DNA of 7,939 nucleotides from an uncultured Eubacteriales bacterium. GTDB taxonomy: Bacteria; Bacillota; Clostridia; Oscillospirales; Oscillospiraceae. The stretch is taken from NCBI GenBank assembly GCA_900313295.1, contig OMQS01000138.1, positions 1 to 7,939 of the forward strand, read 5' to 3'. The translations under genes were made by a program, and so were the position numbers. The notes under the pieces were generated by a model, which ran no database searches, was not told the origin of the DNA, and worked only from the letters and a program-made list of their open reading frames with translations. Shown piece after piece: positions 1-6,601 of this stretch; the first letter of the stretch is position 1, and every line of letters begins with the position of its first letter.

Positions 1-1
1 C

Positions 2-2464
2 GGCGCCGGCAGCGGCGAGGCCGTCGCCGCCCAGCTGGAGGAGCTGCGCCGGCAGGAGGCGCGTGAAATAGCCGGCGCGGCGCAGACGCAGGCGGAGCTG
101 TCCGCCATCACCGCCGGAGCGGACGAGATCGAAAGGCGCACCCGTGAGCTGACGGAGGAGCTGGCGCAGAACGAGGAAAAGCTGGCAAATGCCCAAAAGG
201 AAGCGGCGGATAACGAAGCGGAGCTGCGCGCAGCCCGCGAGGAGGAGCAGGCGGCGTCCAATATCATCGGCGGCCACAGCCTGAAAATGGAAGGCCGTCA
301 GAGGCGGGCGCAGGAGAGCACGGAGCAGAAAAACCGGCTTTCCCTGCAGGAGAAGACCCTGTCCGACCGCATCCGCCTGCTCAGCGAAATGGAAAAGGAG
401 TACGAGGGCTTTTCCAAGGCGGTGAAGATCGTCATGCGTGCCGCCGAGGCGCGGACGCTCTCCGGCGTCCACGGCCCCGTTGGCAACCTGATCCACGCAG
501 ATAAAGACTGCAGCGTGGCCATTGAGATCGCGCTGGGCGGCGCCTTGCAGCATATTATCGTTGACACGAAGAACGACGGCAAGAACGCCATCGGTCTTCT
601 GAAGCAGCGGGACGGCGGCCGCGCCACCTTCCTGCCGCTGGACACCATCCGCGGCCGCAGTCTGCGGGAAAACGGGCTGGAAAATGAGTACGGCTTCGTG
701 GGCGTCGCCTCGGAGCTTGTGCGTTATGAAGAAAAATACAGCGCCGTTGTAGAGAATCTTCTGGGCACCACGGTGGTGGTGGAGGATCTGGACTGCGGCA
801 TCCAAATGGCCAAGCGCCACGACAACCGCTTCCGCATCGTCACGCTGGACGGGCAGGTCATCAACGCCGGCGGCTCCATGACCGGCGGCAGCGTCAACCG
901 CAATGCCGGCATCCTCTCCCGCTCCGGCGAGCTGGAGCAGCTGGAAAAGAGCCGCAAGAAGATCCAAGCTCAGCTGCAGGACGCCGCCCTCCTGGCCGAC
1001 AGCGCCACCCGGGAGCTGCAAAAGGCGCAGTATGAGCTGGAGGTGGCCAAGGAGCAGCAGCGGCAGGCCAATGATCGGGTGCTGACGCTTGAGGGACGCA
1101 AGAACCACTTCGACATTCTGCTGGAGAGTCTGGCGGCTCAGTCCGAGAGTCTGCGCCTGCAGCGGGAGAACCTGCAAAAGCGTACGTCGGCCGACGCCGG
1201 CCGCATGGAAACGCTCCGCGGTACCATTGCCGGCCATGAGGCGCAGGCGGAGAAGCTTCGCGGGGAAATGGAAAAGCTGCAGCAGGAGCAGGCCGACTGC
1301 CGGCAGGCCGTCACCGAGCTGACCGACGCGCTGACGCAGACGAAGACCCGACAGGCGGCGCTTTCCGCCGAGGGCGAGAGCGCCCGCCGCAGCATGGAGG
1401 ATCTTGCTCGGCTCCGCGAGAGTCTGGAGGGCGAGCACACCGATCGGGAGACCCTCCGCCGCCAAATGCAGCAGGCCATGGAGCAGGCGCAGGCGGAGGA
1501 GCAGCGGCAGCTGCAGCAGGCGCAGACCCTGCGCAGCGGCATCGAGGAGCAGCGCGCGGCGCTCCGGAAGCTCTCGGAGGAGAAGCTGGCGCTGGAAACG
1601 CAGCGCAGCCAGACCGACCGCCTCAGCCGCACCTGCAACGACACCCTCCTCAGCTGCGAGCGCGAAGTCACTCGTCTGGAGGGCAAATTAAACGGCAGCG
1701 CCATAGAGGAAAAGCAAATTCTGGATAAGCTCTGGGAGCGTTACGAGCTGAGCCACAGCGATGCCCAGACCCTCCGCGTGGAGCTGGAGAGCATCCCCAA
1801 GGCCACCCGCCGCATCGCGGAGCTGAATCGGGAGATCAAGAGCCTCGGCCCCATCAACATCGGCGCCATCGAGGAGTTCGATCGGGTGAACACCCGCTAT
1901 ACCTACCTCTCCGACCAGCGCAACGACGTGGAGAAGGCCAAGGAGGAGCTGGCCGGCATCATCGAGGAGATCACCAAGCAGATGACGGAGATCTTCGCCA
2001 CGCAGTTCGAAATTCTGAAGCAGAGTTTCCAGGAGACGTTTCTGGAGCTGTTCGGCGGCGGCCGCGCCACGTTGGAGCTGGAGGACGAAAATGACATCCT
2101 CCGCTGCGGCATCGAGATCAAGGCGCAGCCCCCCGGCAAGCAGCTCAAGACCCTGTCCCTGCTCTCCGGCGGCGAGAAGGCCTTCGTGGCCATCGCCCTG
2201 TATTTCGCCATTTTGAAGGTGCATCCCACGCCGTTCTGCGTGATGGACGAGATCGAGGCGGCGCTGGACGAGTCCAACGTAGTGCGCTACGCCCGCTATA
2301 TGCGGCGCATCGCCGGCAAGACTCAGTTCATCGTCATCACCCACCGCCGCGGCACCATGGAGGAGGCGGACGTGCTCTACGGCATCACCATGCAGGAGCG
2401 CGGCGTTTCCACGGTGCTCACCGCCAACCTCAACGAACTCAGCAAGGAAATGAAGATCAAGTAA
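2..2464 (+). CDS. smc: Chromosome segregation protein SMC, C-terminal part (5' end outside window)
   Basis: This is the SMC subunit of the bacterial condensin complex (SMC-ScpA-ScpB), an ATPase that compacts and segregates the chromosome. The frame is open from base 2 with no credible start, so the gene begins upstream. The 820 visible residues start in the first coiled coil. The hinge spans roughly bases 449-907 and ends in the glycine-rich GGSMTGGS motif at 869-892. A long Glu/Gln/Arg-rich second coiled coil follows to about base 1950. The C-terminal head has the ABC signature LSGGEK (2162-2179), Walker B with D-loop PFCVMDEIEAALDE (2231-2272), and an H-loop in VITHRRGTMEEAD. Walker A belongs to the missing N-terminal head. 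Bacterial SMC is usually near 1190 residues, so about 370 are probably missing. The residues after the signature read AFVAIALYFAI, slightly unlike the commoner ALTAIALLFAI, but no catalytic residue is lost. ftsY follows after 12 nt. Confidence 0.97.
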   Translation, partial: GAGSGEAVAAQLEELRRQEAREIAGAAQTQAELSAITAGADEIERRTRELTEELAQNEEKLANAQKEAADNEAELRAAREEEQAASNIIGGHSLKMEGRQRRAQESTEQKNRLSLQEKTLSDRIRLLSEMEKEYEGFSKAVKIVMRAAEARTLSGVHGPVGNLIHADKDCSVAIEIALGGALQHIIVDTKNDGKNAIGLLKQRDGGRATFLPLDTIRGRSLRENGLENEYGFVGVASELVRYEEKYSAVVENLLGTTVVVEDLDCGIQMAKRHDNRFRIVTLDGQVINAGGSMTGGSVNRNAGILSRSGELEQLEKSRKKIQAQLQDAALLADSATRELQKAQYELEVAKEQQRQANDRVLTLEGRKNHFDILLESLAAQSESLRLQRENLQKRTSADAGRMETLRGTIAGHEAQAEKLRGEMEKLQQEQADCRQAVTELTDALTQTKTRQAALSAEGESARRSMEDLARLRESLEGEHTDRETLRRQMQQAMEQAQAEEQRQLQQAQTLRSGIEEQRAALRKLSEEKLALETQRSQTDRLSRTCNDTLLSCEREVTRLEGKLNGSAIEEKQILDKLWERYELSHSDAQTLRVELESIPKATRRIAELNREIKSLGPINIGAIEEFDRVNTRYTYLSDQRNDVEKAKEELAGIIEEITKQMTEIFATQFEILKQSFQETFLELFGGGRATLELEDENDILRCGIEIKAQPPGKQLKTLSLLSGGEKAFVAIALYFAILKVHPTPFCVMDEIEAALDESNVVRYARYMRRIAGKTQFIVITHRRGTMEEADVLYGITMQERGVSTVLTANLNELSKEMKIK

Positions 2465-2469
2465 GGAGG
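2462..2469 (+). promoter_or_regulatory. Shine-Dalgarno of ftsY, overlapping the smc stop codon
   Basis: The sequence TAAGGAGG contains the smc stop codon TAA and a near-perfect anti-16S match, seven bases before the ftsY ATG at 2477. This fixes the ftsY start and places its initiation site where a ribosome finishing smc would stop. Confidence 0.85.
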
Positions 2470-2476
2470 CAGCAAC

Positions 2477-3346
2477 ATGGGCATTTTCAGCAAGCTCAAG
2501 CAGGCCTGGTTCGGCGATGTGAACTGGGAAAAGCTGGACGACGACTTTTTTGACGGCCTGGAGGAGTCCCTCATTCTGGCCGACGTGGGCGTAGGCATCG
2601 CCACCGAGGCAGTAAATTCCCTGCGCAACGCCGTTTTCAGCTATGATATGAAGGATCCGGAGCAGGTGAAGGCGGAGCTTCGCAAGATCCTGCTGCAGAA
2701 GATGTCCGTGGGCAGCGCCGCCCTCGACACCTCCAAAAGCCCCACGGTGATCCTTGTCATCGGCGTCAACGGCGTGGGCAAGACCACCTCCATCGGCAAG
2801 CTGGCCAAGCGCCTCAAGGCCGAGGGCAAAAAGGTGCTTCTCTGCGCCGGCGATACGTTCCGCGCCGCCGCTGCCGACCAGCTGGAGATCTGGGCAAAGC
2901 GTGCGGAGGTGCCCATCGTGCGCCAGCATGAGGGAGCTGACCCCGGCGCTGTGCTGTTCGACGCTCTGCAGGCCGCCAAGGCGAGAAGCATAGATGTTGT
3001 CCTGTGCGACACCGCCGGCCGCCTGCATAATAAGCAGAACCTCATGAACGAGCTGGCCAAGCTCCGCAAGATCATCGACCGTGAGCTGCCCGATGCTGGC
3101 CGGGAAACTCTGCTGGTGCTGGACGCCACCACCGGCCAGAACGGCCTCATTCAGGCGCGCAGCTTCAAGGAAACGGCAGGCCTCACGGGCATTGTCCTCA
3201 CCAAGCTGGATGGCACGGCCAAGGGCGGCATCGTCATCGCCATCGCCCGTGAGCTGGGCGTGCCGGTGAAGTTCGTGGGCGTGGGCGAGGGCGTCGACGA
3301 CCTCAAGCCCTTCGACCCCGAGGAATTCGTCAACGATTTGTTTTAG
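2477..3346 (+). CDS. ftsY: Signal recognition particle receptor FtsY
   Basis: FtsY is the SRP receptor GTPase. It docks ribosome-SRP complexes at the membrane and hands nascent membrane proteins to SecYEG. The 289 residues form an NG core: an N-domain helical bundle (about 10-75) and an SRP-type GTPase domain (about 88-289). Visible motifs are the P-loop GVNGVGKTT (96-104), DTFRAAA (126-132), DTAGR (178-182), TKLD (242-245) followed by GTAKGG, and the closing GVGEGVDDL (268-276). The acidic A-domain of E. coli FtsY (497 residues in total) is absent. Only a short amphipathic start ([13 protein letters not shown]) precedes the N domain and may serve as the membrane contact; that is inference. 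Ffh is excluded because there is no methionine-rich M domain. The ATG has a strong ribosome binding site over the smc stop. The smc-ftsY pairing is common in Firmicutes, but ylxM-ffh, which often comes next, does not follow. Confidence 0.97.
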   Translation: MGIFSKLKQAWFGDVNWEKLDDDFFDGLEESLILADVGVGIATEAVNSLRNAVFSYDMKDPEQVKAELRKILLQKMSVGSAALDTSKSPTVILVIGVNGVGKTTSIGKLAKRLKAEGKKVLLCAGDTFRAAAADQLEIWAKRAEVPIVRQHEGADPGAVLFDALQAAKARSIDVVLCDTAGRLHNKQNLMNELAKLRKIIDRELPDAGRETLLVLDATTGQNGLIQARSFKETAGLTGIVLTKLDGTAKGGIVIAIARELGVPVKFVGVGEGVDDLKPFDPEEFVNDLF

Positions 3347-3385
3347 TTATAATACTGTATCGGTATAAAAATAGGAGAAAAGACT
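3347..3385 (+). promoter_or_regulatory. AT-rich ftsY-rph spacer with possible promoter and rph ribosome binding site
   Basis: This 39-bp gap is far more AT-rich than its surroundings. It holds a perfect TATAAT (3348-3353), a second -10-like TATAAA (3364-3369), and a nine-base dyad ATACTGTAT (3352-3360) that could be an operator or chance. No good TTGACA-like -35 sits 16-18 bp upstream of either hexamer: the candidates fall in the end of ftsY and match poorly. No extended -10 TG is present. The rph Shine-Dalgarno AGGAGA is at 3373-3378, seven bases before the ATG. There is no terminator hairpin, so read-through from ftsY is expected. An internal promoter for rph and the downstream genes is possible but unproven. 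Confidence 0.35.
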
Positions 3386-4102
3386 ATGACCAGAGCAGAC
3401 GGACGTGCCTTTGACCAGCTCCGCCCCGTGGAGTTGACGAAGGACTATGTAAAATTTGCCGAGGGCAGCGTGCTCATCCGCTGCGGCGACACGGTGGTGC
3501 TGTGCAACGCCTCCGTGGAGGAGAAGACCCCGCCCCATGTGGCGGAGGGTCACGGCTGGGTCACGGCGGAGTATTCCATGCTCCCCCGCGCCAACCGCCA
3601 GCGCTCCTGCCGCGACGTGGACAAGCTGAAGCTCTCCGGTCGCAGCGCCGAAATTCAGCGCCTCATCGGCCGCAGCCTTCGGGCGGCGGTGGACATGTCG
3701 GCGCTGGGAGAGCGCACCATCACCATCGACTGCGATGTCCTGCAAGGCGACGGCGGCACCCGCACCGCCTCCGTCACCGGCGGCTTCGTGGCGCTGGCCT
3801 TGGCCTGCCGGAAGCTGCTGGCCGAGGGCAAAGTGAAGCGCGACCCCATCGTGCATCAGGTCGCGGCGGTGAGCGCTGGCATCGTGGATGACGCTCTCCT
3901 GCTGGATCTGCCCTACAGCGAGGACAGCCGTGCCCAGGTGGATCTGAACTGTGTCATGAATGAAAAGGGCGAGCTGATCGAGCTGCAGGGCACCGGCGAG
4001 GGTCGCAGCTTTACGCTGAGCGAGCAGCAGGAGCTGGTGCGCCTGTGTGCCAAGGGCATTGCCGAGCTTATGGAAAAGCAGCGTCAGGTTCTGAACGGAT
4101 AA
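3386..4102 (+). CDS. rph: Ribonuclease PH
   Basis: RNase PH is a phosphate-dependent 3'-to-5' exoribonuclease that trims tRNA precursors and other small RNAs, releasing nucleoside diphosphates; it acts as a hexamer. The 238 residues match the family length. Visible features are the N-terminal DGR and LRP, the block GHGWVTAEYSMLPRAN (55-70), Arg86 in SGR, EIQRLIGRSLRA (89-100), and the phosphate-binding GTR (124-126) in QGDGGTRTASVTG. The acidic EDS...D pattern with Asp180 and Asp186, proposed catalytic in this family, comes next, then GTGEG near 202-206. The phosphate-site Arg86 and Gly-Thr-Arg 124-126 fall at the numbers known from well-studied RNase PH proteins, which supports the chosen ATG. 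AGGAGA lies seven bases upstream. rdgB follows after 13 nt, a pairing also seen in Bacillus. The protein appears full length and active. Confidence 0.97.
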   Translation: MTRADGRAFDQLRPVELTKDYVKFAEGSVLIRCGDTVVLCNASVEEKTPPHVAEGHGWVTAEYSMLPRANRQRSCRDVDKLKLSGRSAEIQRLIGRSLRAAVDMSALGERTITIDCDVLQGDGGTRTASVTGGFVALALACRKLLAEGKVKRDPIVHQVAAVSAGIVDDALLLDLPYSEDSRAQVDLNCVMNEKGELIELQGTGEGRSFTLSEQQELVRLCAKGIAELMEKQRQVLNG

Positions 4103-4108
4103 AGGAGG
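4102..4108 (+). promoter_or_regulatory. Shine-Dalgarno of rdgB
   Basis: AAGGAGG begins on the last base of the rph stop codon and sits seven bases before the rdgB ATG at 4116. It is one of the two strongest ribosome binding sites in the window and decides the rdgB start. Confidence 0.8.
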
Positions 4109-4115
4109 CGGCTTT

Positions 4116-4706
4116 ATGAAATTTGTATTGGCGTCCCACAATAAGGGAAAGCTGGCAGAAATGCAGAAAATCTTAGGCGAGCTGGGGGTGGAGGTGGTGC
4201 TCCAGTCCGAGCTGGGGCTGGATTTGGAGCCGGAGGAGACCGGCGAGACCTTTTTGGATAATGCCCGCATCAAGGCGCGCGCCGTCATGGAGGCCGGCGG
4301 CCTGCCGGCCATTGCCGACGATTCCGGCCTGTGCGTGGACGCGCTGAACGGCGCCCCGGGAGTCTATTCCGCCCGCTACGGCGGCCTGGAAGACGACGCC
4401 GCCCGCTGCCGCCTGCTGCTGCAGAATATGCGCGGCTCTATGACCCGTGCGGCGCACTTTCACACCTCCGTGGTCTGCGTCTTCCCCGACGGCACGGAGC
4501 TTACGGCGCAGGGCGAGTGCTCCGGCACCATCGCCTATGCCCCTCTGGGCGACGGGGGCTTCGGCTATGATCCGGTGTTCCTCTATCCCCCTCTGCGCAA
4601 GACCTTTGCCCAGATGACCGCCGAGGAAAAGAACGCCGTCAGCCATCGGGGCAACGCCCTGCGCGCCTTTGCGGCGGAATTAAAAAACTATTTGGAGAAA
4701 CACTGA
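4116..4706 (+). CDS. rdgB: XTP/dITP pyrophosphatase (RdgB/HAM1 family)
   Basis: The enzyme hydrolyses non-canonical purine triphosphates (XTP, ITP, dITP) to monophosphate and pyrophosphate, which keeps deaminated purines out of DNA and RNA. The 196 residues are the normal length. Motifs in order are the substrate-loop start ASHNKGKLAE (6-15), EETGETFLDNA (40-50), ADDSGLCVDALNGAPGVYSARY (67-88) with Asp69 as the expected catalytic base, GFGYDPVF (148-155) and the nucleobase-contacting SHRGNAL (176-182). All hallmark residues of the HAM1 fold are present, so an active enzyme is expected. It is a cytosolic homodimer in characterised relatives. It starts 13 nt after rph, and yhbY follows after a single base. 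The genes rdgB, nadD and yqeK place three nucleotide-handling activities within 2 kb. Confidence 0.96.
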   Translation: MKFVLASHNKGKLAEMQKILGELGVEVVLQSELGLDLEPEETGETFLDNARIKARAVMEAGGLPAIADDSGLCVDALNGAPGVYSARYGGLEDDAARCRLLLQNMRGSMTRAAHFHTSVVCVFPDGTELTAQGECSGTIAYAPLGDGGFGYDPVFLYPPLRKTFAQMTAEEKNAVSHRGNALRAFAAELKNYLEKH

Positions 4707-4707
4707 T

Positions 4708-5028
4708 ATGGAACTGACAAGCAAGCAGCGTGCCCAGCTCCGGAGCCTGGCCTCCACGCTGGACACCATCATTCACATAGGCAAAGACGGCATCAGCGAC
4801 AATCTCGTGAAGCAGGCGGACGACGCTCTGGAGGCTCGTGAGCTGATCAAGGGTAAGGTGCTGGAGAATTCCATGCTCACCGCCCGCGAGGCGGCGGAGG
4901 AGCTGAAGACCCGCACCCGCAGCGAGGTGGTGCAGGTCATCGGCAATAAATTCGTCCTCTACCGCATGCAGCACGACAAGACAAAGCGCCGGATCGAGCT
5001 GGTCAAGGCGCCCCGCCGCAGCGTGTGA
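4708..5028 (+). CDS. yhbY: YhbY-family ribosome-associated CRM-domain RNA-binding protein
   Basis: This is a single CRM (YhbY) domain protein of 106 residues. Relatives associate with pre-50S ribosomal particles and are thought to help large-subunit assembly. The sequence shows the expected start LTSKQRAQLRSLA, the GxxG-type loop IGKDGIS (24-30) used for RNA contact, a helix ending DALEARELIKGKVLEN, and the closing strand VQVIGNKFVLYR (about 76-87). A basic tail rich in Lys and Arg (DKTKRRIELVKAPRRS) follows. A modest GGAG (4694-4697) lies ten bases before the ATG, inside the end of rdgB, and the rdgB stop is one base upstream, so coupling is likely. The gene next to nadD corresponds to yqeI of B. 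subtilis. A role in assembly is family knowledge; nothing in the sequence shows which RNA it binds. Confidence 0.95.
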   Translation: MELTSKQRAQLRSLASTLDTIIHIGKDGISDNLVKQADDALEARELIKGKVLENSMLTAREAAEELKTRTRSEVVQVIGNKFVLYRMQHDKTKRRIELVKAPRRSV

Positions 5029-5030
5029 CC

Positions 5031-6233
5031 ATGAAAATAGGCGTATATGGCGGCACCTTCAACCCCATCCATCGGGGGCACCTGTCGGCGGCTTCGGCAG
5101 CGGCGGAGCAGCTGGGGCTTGATAAGCTTCTGCTGATACCGGATGCCATTCCGCCCCATAAGCCTCTGCCCGCCGGCAGCGCCGGCGGAGAGGACCGGCT
5201 GGAGATGGTGCGCCTGTGCACGGGGGATCTGCCCGTTTCGGCGGAGGTGTCCGACATGGAGCTGCGCCGTCAGGGCGCCAGCTACACCTGCGACACCCTG
5301 TTGGCTCTGCGCCGCGCGTATCCGGCGGACGAGCTGTTTCTGCTCATGGGGTCGGATATGTTTCTGTCCTTTGAAACGTGGAGCCGTCCGGCGGAGATCT
5401 GCCGTCTGGCGACGCTGGCGGTGTTCAGCCGCCGGAGGGAGGACGAGTCGGCGGCCTTTGGCCGGCAGAAGATAAAGCTGGAGCAGACCTATGGCGCCCG
5501 CATCACCGTGGTGCGCAATCCCCATGTGGTGGAGATCTCCTCCACGGAGCTGCGGGAGCGGCTGTCCCGTGGGCAGGGGAGAGAGCATCTCACGGAGCCG
5601 GTCTATGGCTACATTCTCCGCAAAGGGCTTTACGGCACGAAAACGGATCTAAAGCGCCTTTCACCGGAGGAGCTGCGCCCCATTGCCCTGAGCTACCTCA
5701 AGCCTAAGCGGATGCCCCATGTGCTGGGCACGGAGCAGGAGGCGGCGTTTCTGGCGGAGAAATACGGGGCGGATGTGACAAGCGCCCGCATAGCGGCGCT
5801 GCTTCACGACTGCACCAAGAAGCTGGACATGGAGCAGCAGCTGTCCCTGTGCGCCCACTACGGCCTTGCGCTGGACGAGCTGGAGCAAACGAGCCTGAAG
5901 CTCCTGCACTCCAAGACCGGCGCGGCGGTAGCGAAGGACCGCTTCGGCGTTTCGCAGGAAATATATGACGCCATCTACTACCACACCACCGGCAAGGCCG
6001 CCATGACCCTGCTGGAAAAGATCATTTACTTAGCGGACTATATAGAGCCAAGCCGCAGCTTCCCCGGGGTGGAGGAGCTGCGCCGCGCGGTGCATGCGGA
6101 TCTGAACCGCGGCCTGTATGAAGCCCTGCGGGATTCCATTCGGGAGCTGCACGGCTACGGCAGCCCCGTGCACCCCCATACGCAGGAGGCTCTGGAGTAT
6201 ATCACAAAAGAGATCGGAGGAACAGAATCATGA
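5031..6233 (+). CDS. nadD: Bifunctional NadD-YqeK fusion: nicotinate-nucleotide adenylyltransferase + HD-domain Ap4A hydrolase
   Basis: This 400-residue protein joins two enzymes that are usually separate neighbours (yqeJ and yqeK in B. subtilis). Residues 1 to about 200 are NadD, which makes deaminated NAD from nicotinate mononucleotide and ATP. The marks are GGTFNPIHRGH (7-17), GSDMFLSFETW (107-117) and ISSTELR (169-175). After a short linker (about 202-212) comes a YqeK-type HD domain (about 213-395). It has the putative metal ligands His230 (HVLGT), His259-Asp260, His293 (LLHSKTG), His318 (YYHTTG) and Asp336 (LADYIEPSR). Characterised YqeK proteins split Ap4A symmetrically into two ADP. 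Both halves keep their key residues. I chose ATG 5031, which begins MKIGVYGG as NadD proteins do, over an in-frame GTG at 5025. Neither has a Shine-Dalgarno, so translation probably depends on yhbY, which ends two bases upstream. The last four bases overlap rsfS. Confidence 0.94.
   Translation: MKIGVYGGTFNPIHRGHLSAASAAAEQLGLDKLLLIPDAIPPHKPLPAGSAGGEDRLEMVRLCTGDLPVSAEVSDMELRRQGASYTCDTLLALRRAYPADELFLLMGSDMFLSFETWSRPAEICRLATLAVFSRRREDESAAFGRQKIKLEQTYGARITVVRNPHVVEISSTELRERLSRGQGREHLTEPVYGYILRKGLYGTKTDLKRLSPEELRPIALSYLKPKRMPHVLGTEQEAAFLAEKYGADVTSARIAALLHDCTKKLDMEQQLSLCAHYGLALDELEQTSLKLLHSKTGAAVAKDRFGVSQEIYDAIYYHTTGKAAMTLLEKIIYLADYIEPSRSFPGVEELRRAVHADLNRGLYEALRDSIRELHGYGSPVHPHTQEALEYITKEIGGTES
6216..6220 (+). 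promoter_or_regulatory. Shine-Dalgarno of rsfS, inside the nadD-yqeK coding end
   Basis: GGAGG lies nine bases before the rsfS ATG at 6230 and within the last codons of the fusion gene. The ATGA at 6230-6233 carries the rsfS start and the upstream stop together, the usual layout for stop-restart coupling. Confidence 0.8.
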
Positions 6234-6601
6234 CGAAAACCCCCAAAGAGCTGGCCTTGCTGGCCGCCAAGGCATTGTCCGATAAAAAGGGACGGGAGAT
6301 CCAGGTGCTGGAGATCGCCGACCTGACCACGCTGGCAGATTATTTTGTGCTGGCCACCGGCTCGTCCAATACCCAGATCAACGCTCTGGTGGACAGTGTG
6401 GAAAAGGCGCTGGCCGAGCAGGCCGGCGAGGAGCCGCTGCATCGGGAGGGCTATCGGGGCGGCACCTGGGTGCTGCTGGATTACGGCTGCCTCGCCGTCC
6501 ATGTTTTTAACGGCGAGGCGCGGGAATTTTACGGCTTAGAGCGCCTGTGGCGCGACGGCAAGAGCGTAGACCTCACCGGCGTCATCACCGATGGCGACTG
6601 A
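6230..6601 (+). CDS. rsfS: Ribosomal silencing factor RsfS (Iojap/YbeB family)
   Basis: RsfS binds protein uL14 on the 50S subunit and blocks its joining with 30S, lowering translation when nutrients are short. The 123 residues match the family. Visible features are an N-terminal helix, IADLTTLADYFVLATGSS (29-46) with the characteristic ADYFV-ATG core, then NTQ, a central HREGYRGGTWVLLDYG (71-86), VHVF (90-93) and FYGLERLW (100-107). The ATG overlaps the upstream stop by four bases (ATGA) and has GGAGG nine bases before it. Its place after nadD and yqeK equals yqeL in B. subtilis. The gene end overlaps the next start by 11 bases, although no yqeM-like methyltransferase follows as it does in Bacillus. 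The tail after LERLW (about 16 residues) is ordinary for the family. Confidence 0.96.
   Translation: MTKTPKELALLAAKALSDKKGREIQVLEIADLTTLADYFVLATGSSNTQINALVDSVEKALAEQAGEEPLHREGYRGGTWVLLDYGCLAVHVFNGEAREFYGLERLWRDGKSVDLTGVITDGD

Noticed and set aside
287..289. ATG at 287 as the true smc start
   Set aside because: The frame stays open to base 2 with continuous coiled-coil sequence, and the family needs an N-terminal Walker A head upstream.
950..1700. Repeated Gln/Glu/Arg-rich stretch in smc as a possible tandem repeat or recombination scar
   Set aside because: It is the normal heptad-like composition of the second SMC coiled coil. No exact tandem unit is seen.
1688..3028. 446-codon open frame on the minus strand across the smc-ftsY junction
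   Set aside because: It is a shadow of two certain genes in GC-rich DNA. Its translation is low-complexity (His, Leu, Gly, Ala rich), shows no family motif, and crosses the real stop and start region.
3347..4312. 321-codon minus-strand open frame opposite rph and the start of rdgB
   Set aside because: It lies antisense to two clearly conserved enzymes and has no recognisable domain. Its composition is what reverse-complemented high-GC codons produce.
5025..5030. GTG at 5025 as the nadD-yqeK start
   Set aside because: It adds only Met-Thr before the conserved MKIGVYGG start, overlaps the yhbY stop, and has no ribosome binding site. ATG 5031 fits the family better.
5634..5714. Independent yqeK start inside the fusion (GGAGGAG at 5666-5672, ATG at 5712)
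   Set aside because: The ATG is 39 bases past the purine run and only two codons before the essential His230, so a protein starting there would lack the first helix of the HD domain. The run is simply Glu-Glu codons.
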